Assembly (NCBI RefSeq): GCF_008056315.1
Contig: NZ_VRKQ01000008.1
Location: 1,196,957-1,260,956, forward strand
From: Seonamhaeicola maritimus
GTDB lineage: Bacteria; Bacteroidota; Bacteroidia; Flavobacteriales; Flavobacteriaceae
Direction of reading: 5' to 3'
Length of the DNA stretch: 64,000 nucleotides
The notes below the pieces were generated by a model. That model made no database searches. It saw only the letters and a list, made by a program, of their open reading frames with translations, and was not told where the DNA came from. Of the stretch, positions 53,338-62,740 are shown one piece after another. Both the position numbers and the translations under genes were made by a program. Within the stretch, counting starts at the first letter, position 1, and every line of letters starts with the position of its first letter.

Positions 53338-56300
53338 TTATGCATCCTCATTTGCAGATTGTGTCTTTTTTTGATTCTGATTTACGTATTCACTTGGAAT
53401 TACCCCGAATTGCTTTTTGAAGCATTTTGCAAAATAAGAAGCGGTATTAAACCCTGTCATGTACATGATTTCTTTAACCGAATAATCACTTTGTTCAAAA
53501 AGTTGAACGGCACGTTTTAGCTTTATGTTTCTTATAAATTCACTCGAAGAAAGTCCTGTTATTTCCTTAAACTTTGAATACAAATTACTACGACTATACC
53601 CCATTTCTTTTACAAGCATTTCAACATTAAAATCGGTATTCATCATATTATCTTCTACAATGCTGATAGCTTTTTGTAAGAACATTTCATCCATAGAAGT
53701 TACAGTTACTTCTTTAGGTTGAAGACTGATTTCACGATTAAAACGTTTTCTTAAATCGCTTCTTTGTTTTAGTATATTGCTAAGTTTAAGTTCAAGTATT
53801 TCAATATCAAAAGGTTTTCTAATATATCCGTCAGCACCAATTTTTCTGCCTTCAATTTCACTTTCCTGAGATAATTTGGCCGTAAGCATTATTACTGGAA
53901 TGTGACTGGTCTCTTTTTTGTTTTTAATGTTTTTACACAAGCCATATCCATCCATTTCTGGCATGACAATATCAGTAAGTATGATACTTGGCATAATTTT
54001 ATTTGCCAATTCCACACCCATTTGGCCGTTATCAGCTTCATAAACCATGTAATCTTTACTCAATGCTTGTTTAATGAAGGTTCTTATATCTGCATTATCA
54101 TCAACAACTAATAATAGAGGTAAATTAGACTTGTTAGAAGGGAGGTTTTGGTCTATAAGCTCATCATTTATGCTAATTGCGGCAGCATCGGTTTCAGAAG
54201 AGCGTACGTAAAAATCAACATCATCAACTTCTTTACATGTTATCTCTGGAATATCTTCATAGGCACTTTTTTCCATTGGGAGCTTCACTGTAAACACTGT
54301 TTCCACATTTGGCTCACTTTGAATGTCAATGGTTCCTTGATGTAAATCAACAAGACTTTTTGTAAAAGAAAGCCCTATGCCAACACCTCTTTGTTTTTTC
54401 TTTCCAGATTTGTTATCGGTATAAAACCTAACAAATATGTTTTTGATTTTTTCTTCATCAATCCCAATTCCATTATCAATAACCTTAATTACTACATGCT
54501 TTTGCTCATCTTCAGAAATATCAATTCCTATTTTTCCTTGATTAGAAGTGAATTTAAAGGCATTTGACAAAAGGTTTGAAATTATTTTTTCCAAGGCTTC
54601 ATGATCAAACCAAGATTCAATGGATTCTTGGGAGGTATTAACGTTAAAAGTTATTTCTTGTTTCTGCGCTAAAAATTGGAAAGGTTCCGTAATTTCTTTT
54701 ATAAAATGAATGATGTTACTTTTTCGTAAAACCAATCGCATTTTCCCTTGATTAACTTTTCTAAAGTCTAATAGTTGGTTTACTAATCTTAACAGATACT
54801 CTGTGTTTTTTTGCATGAGTCCGTATTGCTCATTAGCAGCTTTTCTATCAATTTCATGACCATGCTTTTGTAGATATTTTAAAGGGCCTTTAATTAACGT
54901 TAAAGGTGTGCGGAATTCATGAGAAATATTTGTAAAAAACTCTAGTTTAACTCTATTAAGCTCATCGTTTTTCTCCTTTTCAATATGTTCTAATTCTAGT
55001 TGATGTTTTTTTGTGGTTTTAATAATAGTGAATCTTCTATACATCAATAATAAACCAACAATAAGGGCACTATATAAGAAATAAGCAAAGTTTGTCTGCC
55101 AAAAAGGAGGCAAAACATAAATCTCTAATTCTGAAGGAACAGAGTCCCAAACACCATCATTGTTTGAAGCTTTTACTTTTAAAGTATACTGCCCAGATTC
55201 TAAGTTTGTATAGGTTGCAAAACGTTTGTTTGAGGTAGTGTAAACCCAATCATTATCAAAACCTTCAAGCATATAAGCAAACTTATTTTTACCAGGTGCG
55301 GCAAAATGTAATGCAGCAAATTCAACAGAAAAACTATTTTCAGATGGTTTTAATTCTAAATTCTCAATATTATTAATGGCTTTATCTAATAAAACTCTAC
55401 CGTTAATTTCTTCACCAATTTTAACTTCCTTATTAGAAATAGAAAATTTTGTGATAATAGTATTGGCTTCTATGTTGTTATCGGTGATACTTTTAGGGTA
55501 GAATGCATTAAAGCCATTAACACCTCCAAAAAGCATTTCTCCATTTGCTCTTTTTACACATGCCAATTCCTGAAACTCATTACTTTGCAAACCATCATTT
55601 GCATCGTAGTTTTTAAAAGTTTCTTCCTTTGGGTTGAATTTTGAAAGTCCTTGATTTGTAGAGACCCATAGGTTGCCTTCATCATCTTCTAATATACCTT
55701 TAATAACATTACTGGGTAATCCATCAGATACCGAATATGCTTTAAATTTAGGGTCTTCATTTTCTTTTCCTGATATATACTTATTTAAACCTCCACCAAA
55801 TGTACCAAACCATAATTGTCCCGCTCTACTTTCGTAAATGGTAAGAATGTAATTATGGCTAATGCTATTTTCTTCTCTAGGAACATTTTTAAAAACATCA
55901 AATTTAGGATCCTTTTTTAGTGCTTCTTCTGGCTTAAGTTTAGAAAGTCCGTTGGCTGTTGCAAACCAAATATTTCCTTTTTTATCTTCTAAAATGTCTC
56001 TAATGATATTATTAGATAAACTGTAAGGGTTATTCTTATTGGTAATTAAAATATCCTTTTTATAGGAGTTTGAATTTTTATAATATGCCCATCTATAAAT
56101 ACCGCCTCTGTATGTTCCTATCCATAGGTTTTTATACCTATCTTCTGTAATTGAAAAAACACTATTGGAAGGACTAGCTGGCACTCTTATTATATCATTA
56201 TCCTTAATATTTTCAGGGTTTGTGATATCTATTTGGTAAAGACTTGGAAAGTCTTCAGCACCAATTATGAGCTTTTTTTTATCTCCTTCTTGAACTTCAG

Positions 56301-57531
56301 TAATTGCAAAAGGTTTATGAGGTACATCAAAGTTTATGTAACCACTATAAAGATTATTGTCTTTATTTTTAGTCAACATATTTAGACCACCACCTTCAGT
56401 ACCAACCCAAAGCGTTCCGTTACTATCCTCAAACATAGCTCTGATTTTGTCATAACTAAGGCTTTCTGGATCTAGTGTTTTCTTTATATGCTGAAATTGC
56501 TTTCTGTCCGGATCAATCTTATTAATACCTCCTCCGTTGGTTCCTACCCAAATAATACCTGTTTTATCCTTGTAAATGGATTTAACGATATCTTTACTAA
56601 TACCATACGGATTCCTTGGGTTATAAGTAAATCTACTTTTTAGTTTTGGTAATTGACCCTGATGAAGATTTTCAAACAGATGTAAACCATTATTAGTTCC
56701 TGCCCAAATATTATAACCTTCGGCTAATAAACAATTGTAAGAGCTACCTGTAATATACTTGACTTTTGTTTCTGGGTGGTTTAGGTCTAGTATATATAAC
56801 CCCCAAGTTGTTCCAATGATTAAGCGACCAAAATTATCCTCTGTAAGACCTCTTACGGAGACATGATCTGGTAAGTTTATTTCATTGTTAATTTTTCTGA
56901 CTTTATAGTTGCCATCATGATCTGTTAGTACTTTATGAAGTCCTTCATTACTTCCTGCCCAAATATTTCCTTTACTATCTTCATAAATTCGTGAAACCTC
57001 ACTAAGGTTTATGTTATGGAAGCTCTTCGAATCTAAAGATGTTTTTAAGTCTAGTATACTTATTCCACTTGGTGTGCCTACCCAAAGTCTATCCTTTTTA
57101 TCTCTATAAACTGTAGATACATGGTTGTTACTAATGCTTTGTGGGTTCTTTTCATCATGGGTAAAATGAAAAAATTTATCTAAAGACTTATCAAAATAAT
57201 TTAAACCACTTCCAGTAGTACCAACCCATAAGTTACCTTTTTCATCACCGGTAATTGTGAATATAAGGTTACTATTAATACTATTGGGGTTACCTCTATC
57301 AGGATTGTAGATGGTGAAATTATATCCATCATATTTATTTAGACCATCATGTGTTGCAAACCACATAAAGCCTTCTTTATCTTGATAGATGCTATTTATA
57401 TCATTTTGAGATAATCCATCATCGGTAGATATGTGATTAAAATAAATGGAATTCTGACTAAAACTTTCAAACAAAAAAGTGTTTAGAAGAAAAGTACAAG
57501 AAAACAGTGCTATTAATAAATTCTTTGACAT
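53338..57531 (-). CDS. Hybrid two-component system sensor-regulator (HTCS)
   Basis: This 1397-aa protein joins sensor and regulator in one chain. A signal sequence is followed by a periplasmic propeller of Reg_prop repeats (many IYxDKxGxIWVGT units, about 40-700) and a Y_Y_Y domain, one membrane helix near residue 800-820, a histidine kinase (H-box FFTNISHEFRTPLTLI), an ATPase domain (KIISNLLSNAFKFTS, DNGIGI), a receiver (LLVVDDNADIR, D in ILTDIVMPEMDG), and an AraC-type DNA-binding end (GYSRSNLYSKFKEITGL and GFNTASYFAKCFKKQFG). HTCS proteins bind a released oligosaccharide and switch on the utilisation locus, so this is the probable regulator of the neighbouring enzymes. Confidence 0.95.
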   Translation of the reverse strand: MSKNLLIALFSCTFLLNTFLFESFSQNSIYFNHISTDDGLSQNDINSIYQDKEGFMWFATHDGLNKYDGYNFTIYNPDRGNPNSINSNLIFTITGDEKGNLWVGTTGSGLNYFDKSLDKFFHFTHDEKNPQSISNNHVSTVYRDKKDRLWVGTPSGISILDLKTSLDSKSFHNINLSEVSRIYEDSKGNIWAGSNEGLHKVLTDHDGNYKVRKINNEINLPDHVSVRGLTEDNFGRLIIGTTWGLYILDLNHPETKVKYITGSSYNCLLAEGYNIWAGTNNGLHLFENLHQGQLPKLKSRFTYNPRNPYGISKDIVKSIYKDKTGIIWVGTNGGGINKIDPDRKQFQHIKKTLDPESLSYDKIRAMFEDSNGTLWVGTEGGGLNMLTKNKDNNLYSGYINFDVPHKPFAITEVQEGDKKKLIIGAEDFPSLYQIDITNPENIKDNDIIRVPASPSNSVFSITEDRYKNLWIGTYRGGIYRWAYYKNSNSYKKDILITNKNNPYSLSNNIIRDILEDKKGNIWFATANGLSKLKPEEALKKDPKFDVFKNVPREENSISHNYILTIYESRAGQLWFGTFGGGLNKYISGKENEDPKFKAYSVSDGLPSNVIKGILEDDEGNLWVSTNQGLSKFNPKEETFKNYDANDGLQSNEFQELACVKRANGEMLFGGVNGFNAFYPKSITDNNIEANTIITKFSISNKEVKIGEEINGRVLLDKAINNIENLELKPSENSFSVEFAALHFAAPGKNKFAYMLEGFDNDWVYTTSNKRFATYTNLESGQYTLKVKASNNDGVWDSVPSELEIYVLPPFWQTNFAYFLYSALIVGLLLMYRRFTIIKTTKKHQLELEHIEKEKNDELNRVKLEFFTNISHEFRTPLTLIKGPLKYLQKHGHEIDRKAANEQYGLMQKNTEYLLRLVNQLLDFRKVNQGKMRLVLRKSNIIHFIKEITEPFQFLAQKQEITFNVNTSQESIESWFDHEALEKIISNLLSNAFKFTSNQGKIGIDISEDEQKHVVIKVIDNGIGIDEEKIKNIFVRFYTDNKSGKKKQRGVGIGLSFTKSLVDLHQGTIDIQSEPNVETVFTVKLPMEKSAYEDIPEITCKEVDDVDFYVRSSETDAAAISINDELIDQNLPSNKSNLPLLLVVDDNADIRTFIKQALSKDYMVYEADNGQMGVELANKIMPSIILTDIVMPEMDGYGLCKNIKNKKETSHIPVIMLTAKLSQESEIEGRKIGADGYIRKPFDIEILELKLSNILKQRSDLRKRFNREISLQPKEVTVTSMDEMFLQKAISIVEDNMMNTDFNVEMLVKEMGYSRSNLYSKFKEITGLSSSEFIRNIKLKRAVQLFEQSDYSVKEIMYMTGFNTASYFAKCFKKQFGVIPSEYVNQNQKKTQSANEDA

Positions 57532-57562
57532 GGGATAAAAATAAGCGAATATCTTGTGTTCT

Positions 57563-57570
57563 CAAAGTTA
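57563..57570 (-). promoter_or_regulatory. -10 box of the HTCS gene
   Basis: Leftward TAACTTTG matches TAnnTTTG 31 bases before the HTCS start codon. A TTG-like -33 element was not found at the right distance. Confidence 0.5.
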
Positions 57571-57603
57571 TTTAGATATTAATGGAGCACAGGTAAAAAA
57601 CAA

Positions 57604-57633
57604 AAAACCTTACTAGATTTCTAGTAAGGTTTT
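57604..57633 (-). terminator. Terminator of the tRNA-Lys gene
   Basis: A 13-bp perfect stem (AAAACCTTACTAG with CTAGTAAGGTTTT) with a 4-base loop is followed leftward by T. It separates the tRNA gene from the HTCS promoter. Confidence 0.85.
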
Positions 57634-57640
57634 AAAGCCG

Positions 57641-57713
57641 TGACCGGGCTGGGGCTCGAACCCAGGACCCTCTCCTTAAAAGGGAGATGCTCTACCAACT
57701 GAGCTACCAGGTC
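57641..57713 (-). tRNA. tRNA-Lys (anticodon TTT)
   Basis: The leftward sequence folds into a cloverleaf: D-arm with AGCTCAGTTGGTAGAGC, anticodon stem TCTCC/GGAGA around loop CTTTTAA (anticodon TTT), T-arm CTGGG/CCCAG around TTCGAGC. The acceptor stem GACCTGG/CCCGGTC contains one mismatched pair (position 5 T against position 68 C). CCA is not encoded. It marks the right edge of the polysaccharide region. Confidence 0.93.
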
Positions 57714-57745
57714 ATTTTTAATACTAACATTGCTGTTAGCGGGTG

Positions 57746-57753
57746 CAAATATA
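57746..57753 (-). promoter_or_regulatory. -10 box of the tRNA-Lys gene
   Basis: Leftward TATATTTG followed by GCACCCG lies 32 bases before the tRNA 5' end, the same arrangement as at tRNA-Leu. Confidence 0.65.
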
Positions 57754-57850
57754 AAACCTATTTTTAATTAAACCATATTTTTTTGAAGAATTTTTTGTTT
57801 TTTTGCACCGCTTATATGTATGTTTTTAATAATCAATTTATAACGTAAAA

Positions 57851-58369
57851 ATGATAATAGTTTTAATAGGGTATATGGGGTCTGGAAAGTCTTCAATTGG
57901 TAGAAGATTAGTTAAAAAACTAGATTGCAGTTTAATTGATTTAGATGATTTTATTGAAGAAAAGGAACAAGCTACGGTTAAAGAAATATTTGCATCTAAA
58001 GGCGAAATATATTTTAGAAAGAAAGAAGAGGAATATCTTTTAGAATTACTAAAGTTTAAAGAAGATGTTATTTTGTCATTAGGAGGCGGAACACCATGTT
58101 TCGGAAACAATATGAATCATATTATTGATGCCGATAATACAAAAAGCATCTATTTAAAGTCTTCAATTCCAAAGTTGGTAGATAAGTTAATAAAGAAAAA
58201 AGCTAAGCGCCCTTTAATTGCACATATTGAAACAAAACAAGAATTGGCTGAATTTATTGGTAAGCACTTATTTGAAAGAGCTCATTTTTATTCAAAGGCT
58301 CAGTATCAAGTTGTTACCGATGATAAAAGTAAAGATGAAATTACTGAAGAAATTTTGGAACTACTCTAA
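57851..58369 (+). CDS. aroK: Shikimate kinase
   Basis: This 172-aa enzyme phosphorylates shikimate at the 3-hydroxyl using ATP, in the chorismate pathway to aromatic amino acids. Walker A is GYMGSGKSSIGRRL near residue 7; DLDDFIEE near residue 32 holds the shikimate-binding Asp, FRKKEEEYL the binding Arg, and LSLGGGTPC near residue 77 the glycine-rich motif. RPLIAH near residue 118 is the lid arginine region. Length is normal. Its 3' end overlaps the converging phosphoribosyltransferase gene by nine bases. Confidence 0.95.
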   Translation: MIIVLIGYMGSGKSSIGRRLVKKLDCSLIDLDDFIEEKEQATVKEIFASKGEIYFRKKEEEYLLELLKFKEDVILSLGGGTPCFGNNMNHIIDADNTKSIYLKSSIPKLVDKLIKKKAKRPLIAHIETKQELAEFIGKHLFERAHFYSKAQYQVVTDDKSKDEITEEILELL

Positions 58370-58873
58370 GACAGCTTCAAACACTTTTCCTTCTAAAACT
58401 ACATTTACATGTTCATGTAAAGATGTAGACAATGAAATACCTTTAAAATCTGCTTTCACTGGGTATTTTTTATGATTTCTGTTAACTAAAACAGCGGTTT
58501 TAAATTGTTTTAAAGGTACATTTAAAAAATGCTTCACACCATATATTAAGGTAGTGCCAGAGTTTAATACATCATCAACAAGAACTAATGATTTATTTTT
58601 ATAATCTTCAACAGAAATTGAGGTTTTAACCTCAGACTGTGGATTTTTTTTGTCAATACTTACTTTACAAAGTATTGGGTTTATTTCAGATATTTTTTGA
58701 AGAGCTGTTTTTAACTTTTTTGCAAATACATAACCGTTTTTATCAATACCTGCAAGAATAACTTCCGTTTCATCTACATTGTTTTCATATATCTGAAAAG
58801 CTATTCTTCTTATTTTATGATTAATTTCGGTATGATTTAAAATCACGTTGTTTTTAACAGTCATAGTTATCAA
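58361..58873 (-). CDS. PyrR-like phosphoribosyltransferase domain protein
   Basis: This 170-aa protein has the type I phosphoribosyltransferase fold, with the PRPP-binding motif LVLVDDVLNSGTTLIYG near residues 95-110 and an EVILAGIDKNGYVFA strand-loop near residue 37. The layout is that of PyrR/ComF-size proteins, but there is no sign of the RNA-binding surface that would make it a pyr attenuator, so I leave the symbol blank. Its 5' end is 22 bases downstream of the S4-domain gene on the same strand, suggesting a two-gene unit, and its 3' end overlaps aroK. Confidence 0.85.
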   Translation of the reverse strand: MITMTVKNNVILNHTEINHKIRRIAFQIYENNVDETEVILAGIDKNGYVFAKKLKTALQKISEINPILCKVSIDKKNPQSEVKTSISVEDYKNKSLVLVDDVLNSGTTLIYGVKHFLNVPLKQFKTAVLVNRNHKKYPVKADFKGISLSTSLHEHVNVVLEGKVFEAVLE

Positions 58874-58895
58874 CTTAAAAATTCAAAATATAAAA

Positions 58896-59267
58896 TTACT
58901 CATTTTCATCAGTAAAATCATCAATATCTCGTCTATCTTTTTTAGTAGGTCTTCCTGTTCCTTTCTTTCTATAATAATCCTTAGAATATTTAAGAAGTTC
59001 TTGTGCTTCAAACTCTTCTTTAGGAGTTGTATCTGTTCTGTAAATGTCTACTAACTTAGCACCAACTCTACTTTCAGGAATATCATTTACTTTTAGCCTA
59101 TAATTAATCTGATTCTTTCTTAACTGAATAATATCCAAAGGATAAACTTCTCTGCTGGGTTTTACAATTTCTTCATTAACTCTAACTTGTCCTTTTTTAC
59201 ATGCGATGGTTGCTAGAGATCTAGTTTTATAATATCTAACACACCATAAATACTTATCAATTCGCAT
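58896..59267 (-). CDS. S4-domain RNA-binding protein, Hsp15-like
   Basis: This 123-aa basic protein begins with an S4 domain: MRIDKYLWCVRYYKTRSLAT, then GQVRVNEEIVKPSREV. This is the arrangement of Hsp15 (HslR), which binds stalled large ribosomal subunits carrying nascent chains, and of related small S4 proteins. The C-terminal part is lysine- and arginine-rich (DYYRKKGTGRPTKKDRRD), then acidic at the end. It is 22 bases ahead of the phosphoribosyltransferase gene on the same strand. Confidence 0.88.
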   Translation of the reverse strand: MRIDKYLWCVRYYKTRSLATIACKKGQVRVNEEIVKPSREVYPLDIIQLRKNQINYRLKVNDIPESRVGAKLVDIYRTDTTPKEEFEAQELLKYSKDYYRKKGTGRPTKKDRRDIDDFTDENE

Positions 59268-59406
59268 ATAATTATTGCTAAAACTACGTTAATGTTATTG
59301 TGCAAGATTATATTAAAATTGTATCTTGCGGCTCAAAAATAAGCATTATTAAAAATTAAAAGCGAAAATATTTATTACGCCCAAAATTTACTTTAATAAA
59401 TGTTTT

Positions 59407-60378
59407 ATGTTGAAATTGAAAAATAAAGATATTCAAATGAACTTAGAAAGAATCAGTTTATTTATTTTGAGCTTAACGTTTTGCTTTTTGTCTTGCGGAA
59501 AAGATGATGGCGGTGATGATGAGGTTGAAATAGTATTCAGGGATAGAACCGAGCAACAAGTTATAGACAACGATTCTATAGTTGGTTATTTGGAAACACA
59601 TTATTATAATTCAGATGATTTTATAGGAAACCCAGACCCAAGTATTGCTGATTTAGCAATAACTCCGTTAGTGGAAGGAGAATCTGTTCCAACGGGGCAT
59701 ACTTTATTAAAAGAAGCTGTTGGAGTTTCAAAAAAGGTTGTTTACTTAGATGTAGATTATGAATATTATGTGCTAAATATCAACCAGGGAGGTGGTGCAG
59801 ATTCACCAACTTTTGCCGATAATATTTTGGTAAGTTATGAGGGCTTTACACTAGATAATGAAGTTTTTGATAGTGCTATTAACCCAGTAGAATTTGATCT
59901 GACAACTTTGATACCAGGTTGGAGAAAAGTCTTTCCTCAATTTAATACAGCCGAGAGTTTTGTTGAAAATATTGATGGTACAGTAAATTTTGTAAACCCT
60001 GGAGTAGGCGTTATGTTTCTTCCTTCAGGATTGGCTTATTTTTCTAGCTCACAAAGTGGTATTCCGTCATATTCACCTTTAATTTTCAAGTTCGAATTAG
60101 TGCATACCACAGAAAATGATCATGATAATGATGGTATTCTTTCGTATTTAGAAGATTTAAATGGAGATGGAGAGTTCTCATTAAATACGGAAGCTGGTTT
60201 ACAAGATGGTGATGATACCGATGAAGATGGTGTACCTAACTATTTTGATCCAGACGATGATGGTGATGGTGTACCAACAATAAACGAAGATTTAAATGAT
60301 GATGGAGACCCAACAAATGATATTGGCAAAAACGGAATCCCTAATTATTTGGATCCAGAAGAGACGGATTCCAAATAA
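59407..60378 (+). CDS. FKBP-type peptidyl-prolyl isomerase lipoprotein with Ca-binding tail
   Basis: This 323-aa lipoprotein (lipobox FLSC near residue 33) starts at the ATG at 59407; a second ATG at 59437 would give the shorter signal peptide MNLERISLF and is equally plausible. The central region has an FKBP pattern: VSYEGFTLDNEVFDSA near residue 142, IPGWRKVFPQF near 169, GVGVMFLPSGLAYFS near 198. The last 85 residues are a thrombospondin-3-like Asp-rich stretch (DNDGILSYLEDLNGDGEF, DPDDDGDGVP) that should bind calcium. FKBPs speed proline isomerisation in folding proteins; the lipid anchor places it at an envelope membrane. Confidence 0.85.
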   Translation: MLKLKNKDIQMNLERISLFILSLTFCFLSCGKDDGGDDEVEIVFRDRTEQQVIDNDSIVGYLETHYYNSDDFIGNPDPSIADLAITPLVEGESVPTGHTLLKEAVGVSKKVVYLDVDYEYYVLNINQGGGADSPTFADNILVSYEGFTLDNEVFDSAINPVEFDLTTLIPGWRKVFPQFNTAESFVENIDGTVNFVNPGVGVMFLPSGLAYFSSSQSGIPSYSPLIFKFELVHTTENDHDNDGILSYLEDLNGDGEFSLNTEAGLQDGDDTDEDGVPNYFDPDDDGDGVPTINEDLNDDGDPTNDIGKNGIPNYLDPEETDSK

Positions 60379-60412
60379 TAAGAGTTAAAAATAAATTCTA
60401 GCATTATAAAAA

Positions 60413-60446
60413 AAAAGCGTTTAAGAAATAGATCTTAAACGCTTTT
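60413..60446. terminator. Bidirectional terminator
   Basis: A 13-bp perfect stem (AAAAGCGTTTAAG with CTTAAACGCTTTT) and 8-base loop lie between the converging FKBP and fumarylacetoacetate hydrolase family genes. Confidence 0.88.
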
Positions 60447-60472
60447 ATTTTGAAAAGGCATTAGGCATTACT

Positions 60473-61090
60473 TTAAATCATTTTAAAATCCAATAGCAAT
60501 TCACCTTCAATGGAGGCTTGTAAATGATCGCCCTTATTTATTAAACCAATCCCATCTGCTGGTGTCCCTGTAAAGATTAAGTCTCCGGGATTTAATGTCA
60601 TGTATTTAGATACGTAAGCAATAATTTCACTGAAATTATAGATCATATAATCTGTATTACCAACTTGAATTTGTTCACCGTTTATTTTTAAATCGAAGTT
60701 GATGTCTCCTAAATTAGGGAAATCAAAAATTGGTTTAAAATCAGAAATAGGTGAAGCACCATCAAAACCTTTACCTAATGCCCAAGGCCATTTCTTTTCT
60801 CTATTTTCGGTTAAAATATCTTTTGCAGTATAATCGATTCCAACGGCTATTTCACTAATATAAGAAGGTGCATCGGTTTCTGAAATATTCTTTCCAACTT
60901 TACCTATTTTCGCAACTAGTTCTACTTCATATACTATTTGATTCGTTATTTCGGAAGGATAAACTACATCTTTATTCCCAGTAACTAACGTGCTATCAGC
61001 CTTGAGGAAAATGAGTTGGTGTCCATCTTTTATACTTGCAATTTCACTTTTATCTGTTACAAAGTTTTTTCCAATACCTATAATTTTCAT
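60473..61090 (-). CDS. Fumarylacetoacetate hydrolase (FAH) family protein
   Basis: This 205-aa cytoplasmic protein has the FAH fold. The metal-binding acidic pair is in YEVELVAKIGK near residue 69, and GIDYTAKDIL near residue 104 and IIAYVSKYMTLNPGDLIFTGTP near residues 155-176 are characteristic. FAH-family enzymes hydrolyse or decarboxylate beta-diketo acids and related sugar-acid products such as 2,4-diketo-3-deoxy sugar acids. It is divergent from a TRAP transporter for organic or sugar acids, so it may act on what that transporter brings in; that is inference. It lacks an N-terminal extension found in longer family members. Confidence 0.85.
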   Translation of the reverse strand: MKIIGIGKNFVTDKSEIASIKDGHQLIFLKADSTLVTGNKDVVYPSEITNQIVYEVELVAKIGKVGKNISETDAPSYISEIAVGIDYTAKDILTENREKKWPWALGKGFDGASPISDFKPIFDFPNLGDINFDLKINGEQIQVGNTDYMIYNFSEIIAYVSKYMTLNPGDLIFTGTPADGIGLINKGDHLQASIEGELLLDFKMI

Positions 61091-61260
61091 GGTGTTTTTT
61101 GTTTAATATATGATTACGTTTTGAAGCAATAAAAATAATCAAATATGGACGAGTAAATAGCTGTTTTCCATTTAAATTATGGTAGAAACTATTCATTTTT
61201 ATAATAGAATTCATTCAACATTTTTTTATATATTCGAAACTCGACTTCAAAAATTAAATA

Positions 61261-62271
61261 TTGAGTTTTATTTCTAACGTTTCAAATCAGTTGTCATTAT
61301 TAAAAAGGCTAGGGCTTTTGTTAACTTTATCGTTAGTATTGGTTCAATGTGGTAAGAAGAGTGAGCCTGAATTTCACTTACGCGCAAGTCTATTGGTAAA
61401 CGAAAGTCATACTTGGTTTCAGGCCTTCGAATATTTTTCTGAAATTTTAGAGGAACGAACCAATGGTAGAATTGTACTTGATAATTATCATTCTGAGCAA
61501 TTGGCAAAAGAAAGTGAAGCAATTAGGATGATTCGAGCCGGTGTTATTGATATGACAACCACAGGGTCTCCCTTAAGTAATTGGGTTGAAATATTGACCT
61601 TTTGTGAGCTCCCTTTTCTTTTAAGAGATTCAACCGATATGCGGGTGTTGATAAATAGTGATATTGGGAAGCGGATGGAGCAGGAAATGATTGATAAAAT
61701 TGGACTTAGGCCTTTAGGACAGTTTCCAGGTGGTCCAAGACATTTAACCTCTAACAGGCCCATTAAACATCCTGATGATTTAAAAGGATTGATAGTAAGG
61801 GTGCCAAATGTGCCATCATTTGTTACAGCTTGGGAAGCTTTAGGTGCTAAACCAACCCCAATGGCATTTTCAGAAGTATTTACATCGTTACAACAAGGAA
61901 CTGTTGAGGCTCAGGAAAATGGTTTTGCAATTATAAAAGCAGGAGGATTTTTTGAGGTGCAGAAATATGTTAACCAGACCGCCCACGTGGTGAGTTGGAC
62001 TTATCCCGTTATAGGAGAGGAGAAGTTTCAAATGTTTCCTGAAGATTTAAGAAAAATCTTTTTACAAGCAGTAGAAGATATGGTAAAACACGAACACAAA
62101 TTATTTTTGAAAGACCAAGAGAAGATTAAAAGTGATTTAGAAGAAGCTGGAATGACATTAGTTGAGGTTGATAAAGATGCTTTTGGAGAAGCTGCAAGAG
62201 AATCCATATTTAATAGCTTATCACCTGAAATGCAAAAGGTATATAACGATATTCTAAAACTTAGAGAGTAA
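61261..62271 (+). CDS. TRAP transporter solute-binding protein (DctP type)
   Basis: This 336-aa lipoprotein (lipobox LVQC near residue 28) binds organic or sugar acids for a TRAP transporter. It shows the DctP pattern: LRASLLVNESHTWFQAFEYF at the start of the mature part, RAGVIDMTTTGSPLSNW near residue 91, and RVPNVPSFVTAWEALGAKPT near residue 176, the arginine that binds a carboxylate. No ATG is available before the lipobox and an in-frame stop lies just upstream, so a TTG at 61261 (or one at 61288) is the likely start. Its stop overlaps the next start (ATG at 62271). Confidence 0.88.
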   Translation: MSFISNVSNQLSLLKRLGLLLTLSLVLVQCGKKSEPEFHLRASLLVNESHTWFQAFEYFSEILEERTNGRIVLDNYHSEQLAKESEAIRMIRAGVIDMTTTGSPLSNWVEILTFCELPFLLRDSTDMRVLINSDIGKRMEQEMIDKIGLRPLGQFPGGPRHLTSNRPIKHPDDLKGLIVRVPNVPSFVTAWEALGAKPTPMAFSEVFTSLQQGTVEAQENGFAIIKAGGFFEVQKYVNQTAHVVSWTYPVIGEEKFQMFPEDLRKIFLQAVEDMVKHEHKLFLKDQEKIKSDLEEAGMTLVEVDKDAFGEAARESIFNSLSPEMQKVYNDILKLRE

Positions 62272-62738
62272 TGATTATAAAGAAGGCTATTGGTAAATTT
62301 TTAAAATATGGAACGCTGGTGAGCAGTTTTTGTTTTATAGCTGTTACTGTTATTCAAATTTATGCCAGATTCTTCATGGAAAGTGCGCCGTCATGGACAG
62401 AAGAAGCAGCACGTTTCTTCTTTATTTATGCTATGAGTTTTGCTGCAGGATTAGCAATGAAAGGCAATTACTATGTAAAGTTTGATGTATTATACAATAA
62501 AATGAACACCAAGCAGAAATATATTTTGGAATTCATTGTTTCTATCTTAACTATTCTTTTATTTATAGGGCTTACTATTTATGCCATTCAATTTGTTAAG
62601 GTTGGAATTCTAGAACGGTCTCCTAGCTTGGGATATTCCATGGCTATTGCTTTTAGTTCTATTGTGGTTATGGGTGTGTTTATAACCATTTATGCTATTT
62701 GGGATTTACAAAAAGTCATTAAAAAACTAAAGCCTTAA
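62271..62738 (+). CDS. TRAP transporter small permease (DctQ type)
   Basis: This 155-aa protein has four membrane helices. It carries the DctQ pattern PSWTEEAARFFFIYAMSFAAG near residue 38 and an ERSPSLGYSMAIAF segment near residue 115. It pairs with the DctM subunit whose gene starts two bases after its stop, and its start overlaps the solute-binding protein gene. The three make one sodium-driven transporter. Confidence 0.9.
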   Translation: MIIKKAIGKFLKYGTLVSSFCFIAVTVIQIYARFFMESAPSWTEEAARFFFIYAMSFAAGLAMKGNYYVKFDVLYNKMNTKQKYILEFIVSILTILLFIGLTIYAIQFVKVGILERSPSLGYSMAIAFSSIVVMGVFITIYAIWDLQKVIKKLKP

Positions 62739-62740
62739 TT

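Noticed and set aside
15613-57713. Integration site (att repeats) linking the two tRNA genes.
   Set aside because: I looked for a copy of either tRNA 3' end at the other edge of the region and found none; no integrase gene is present.
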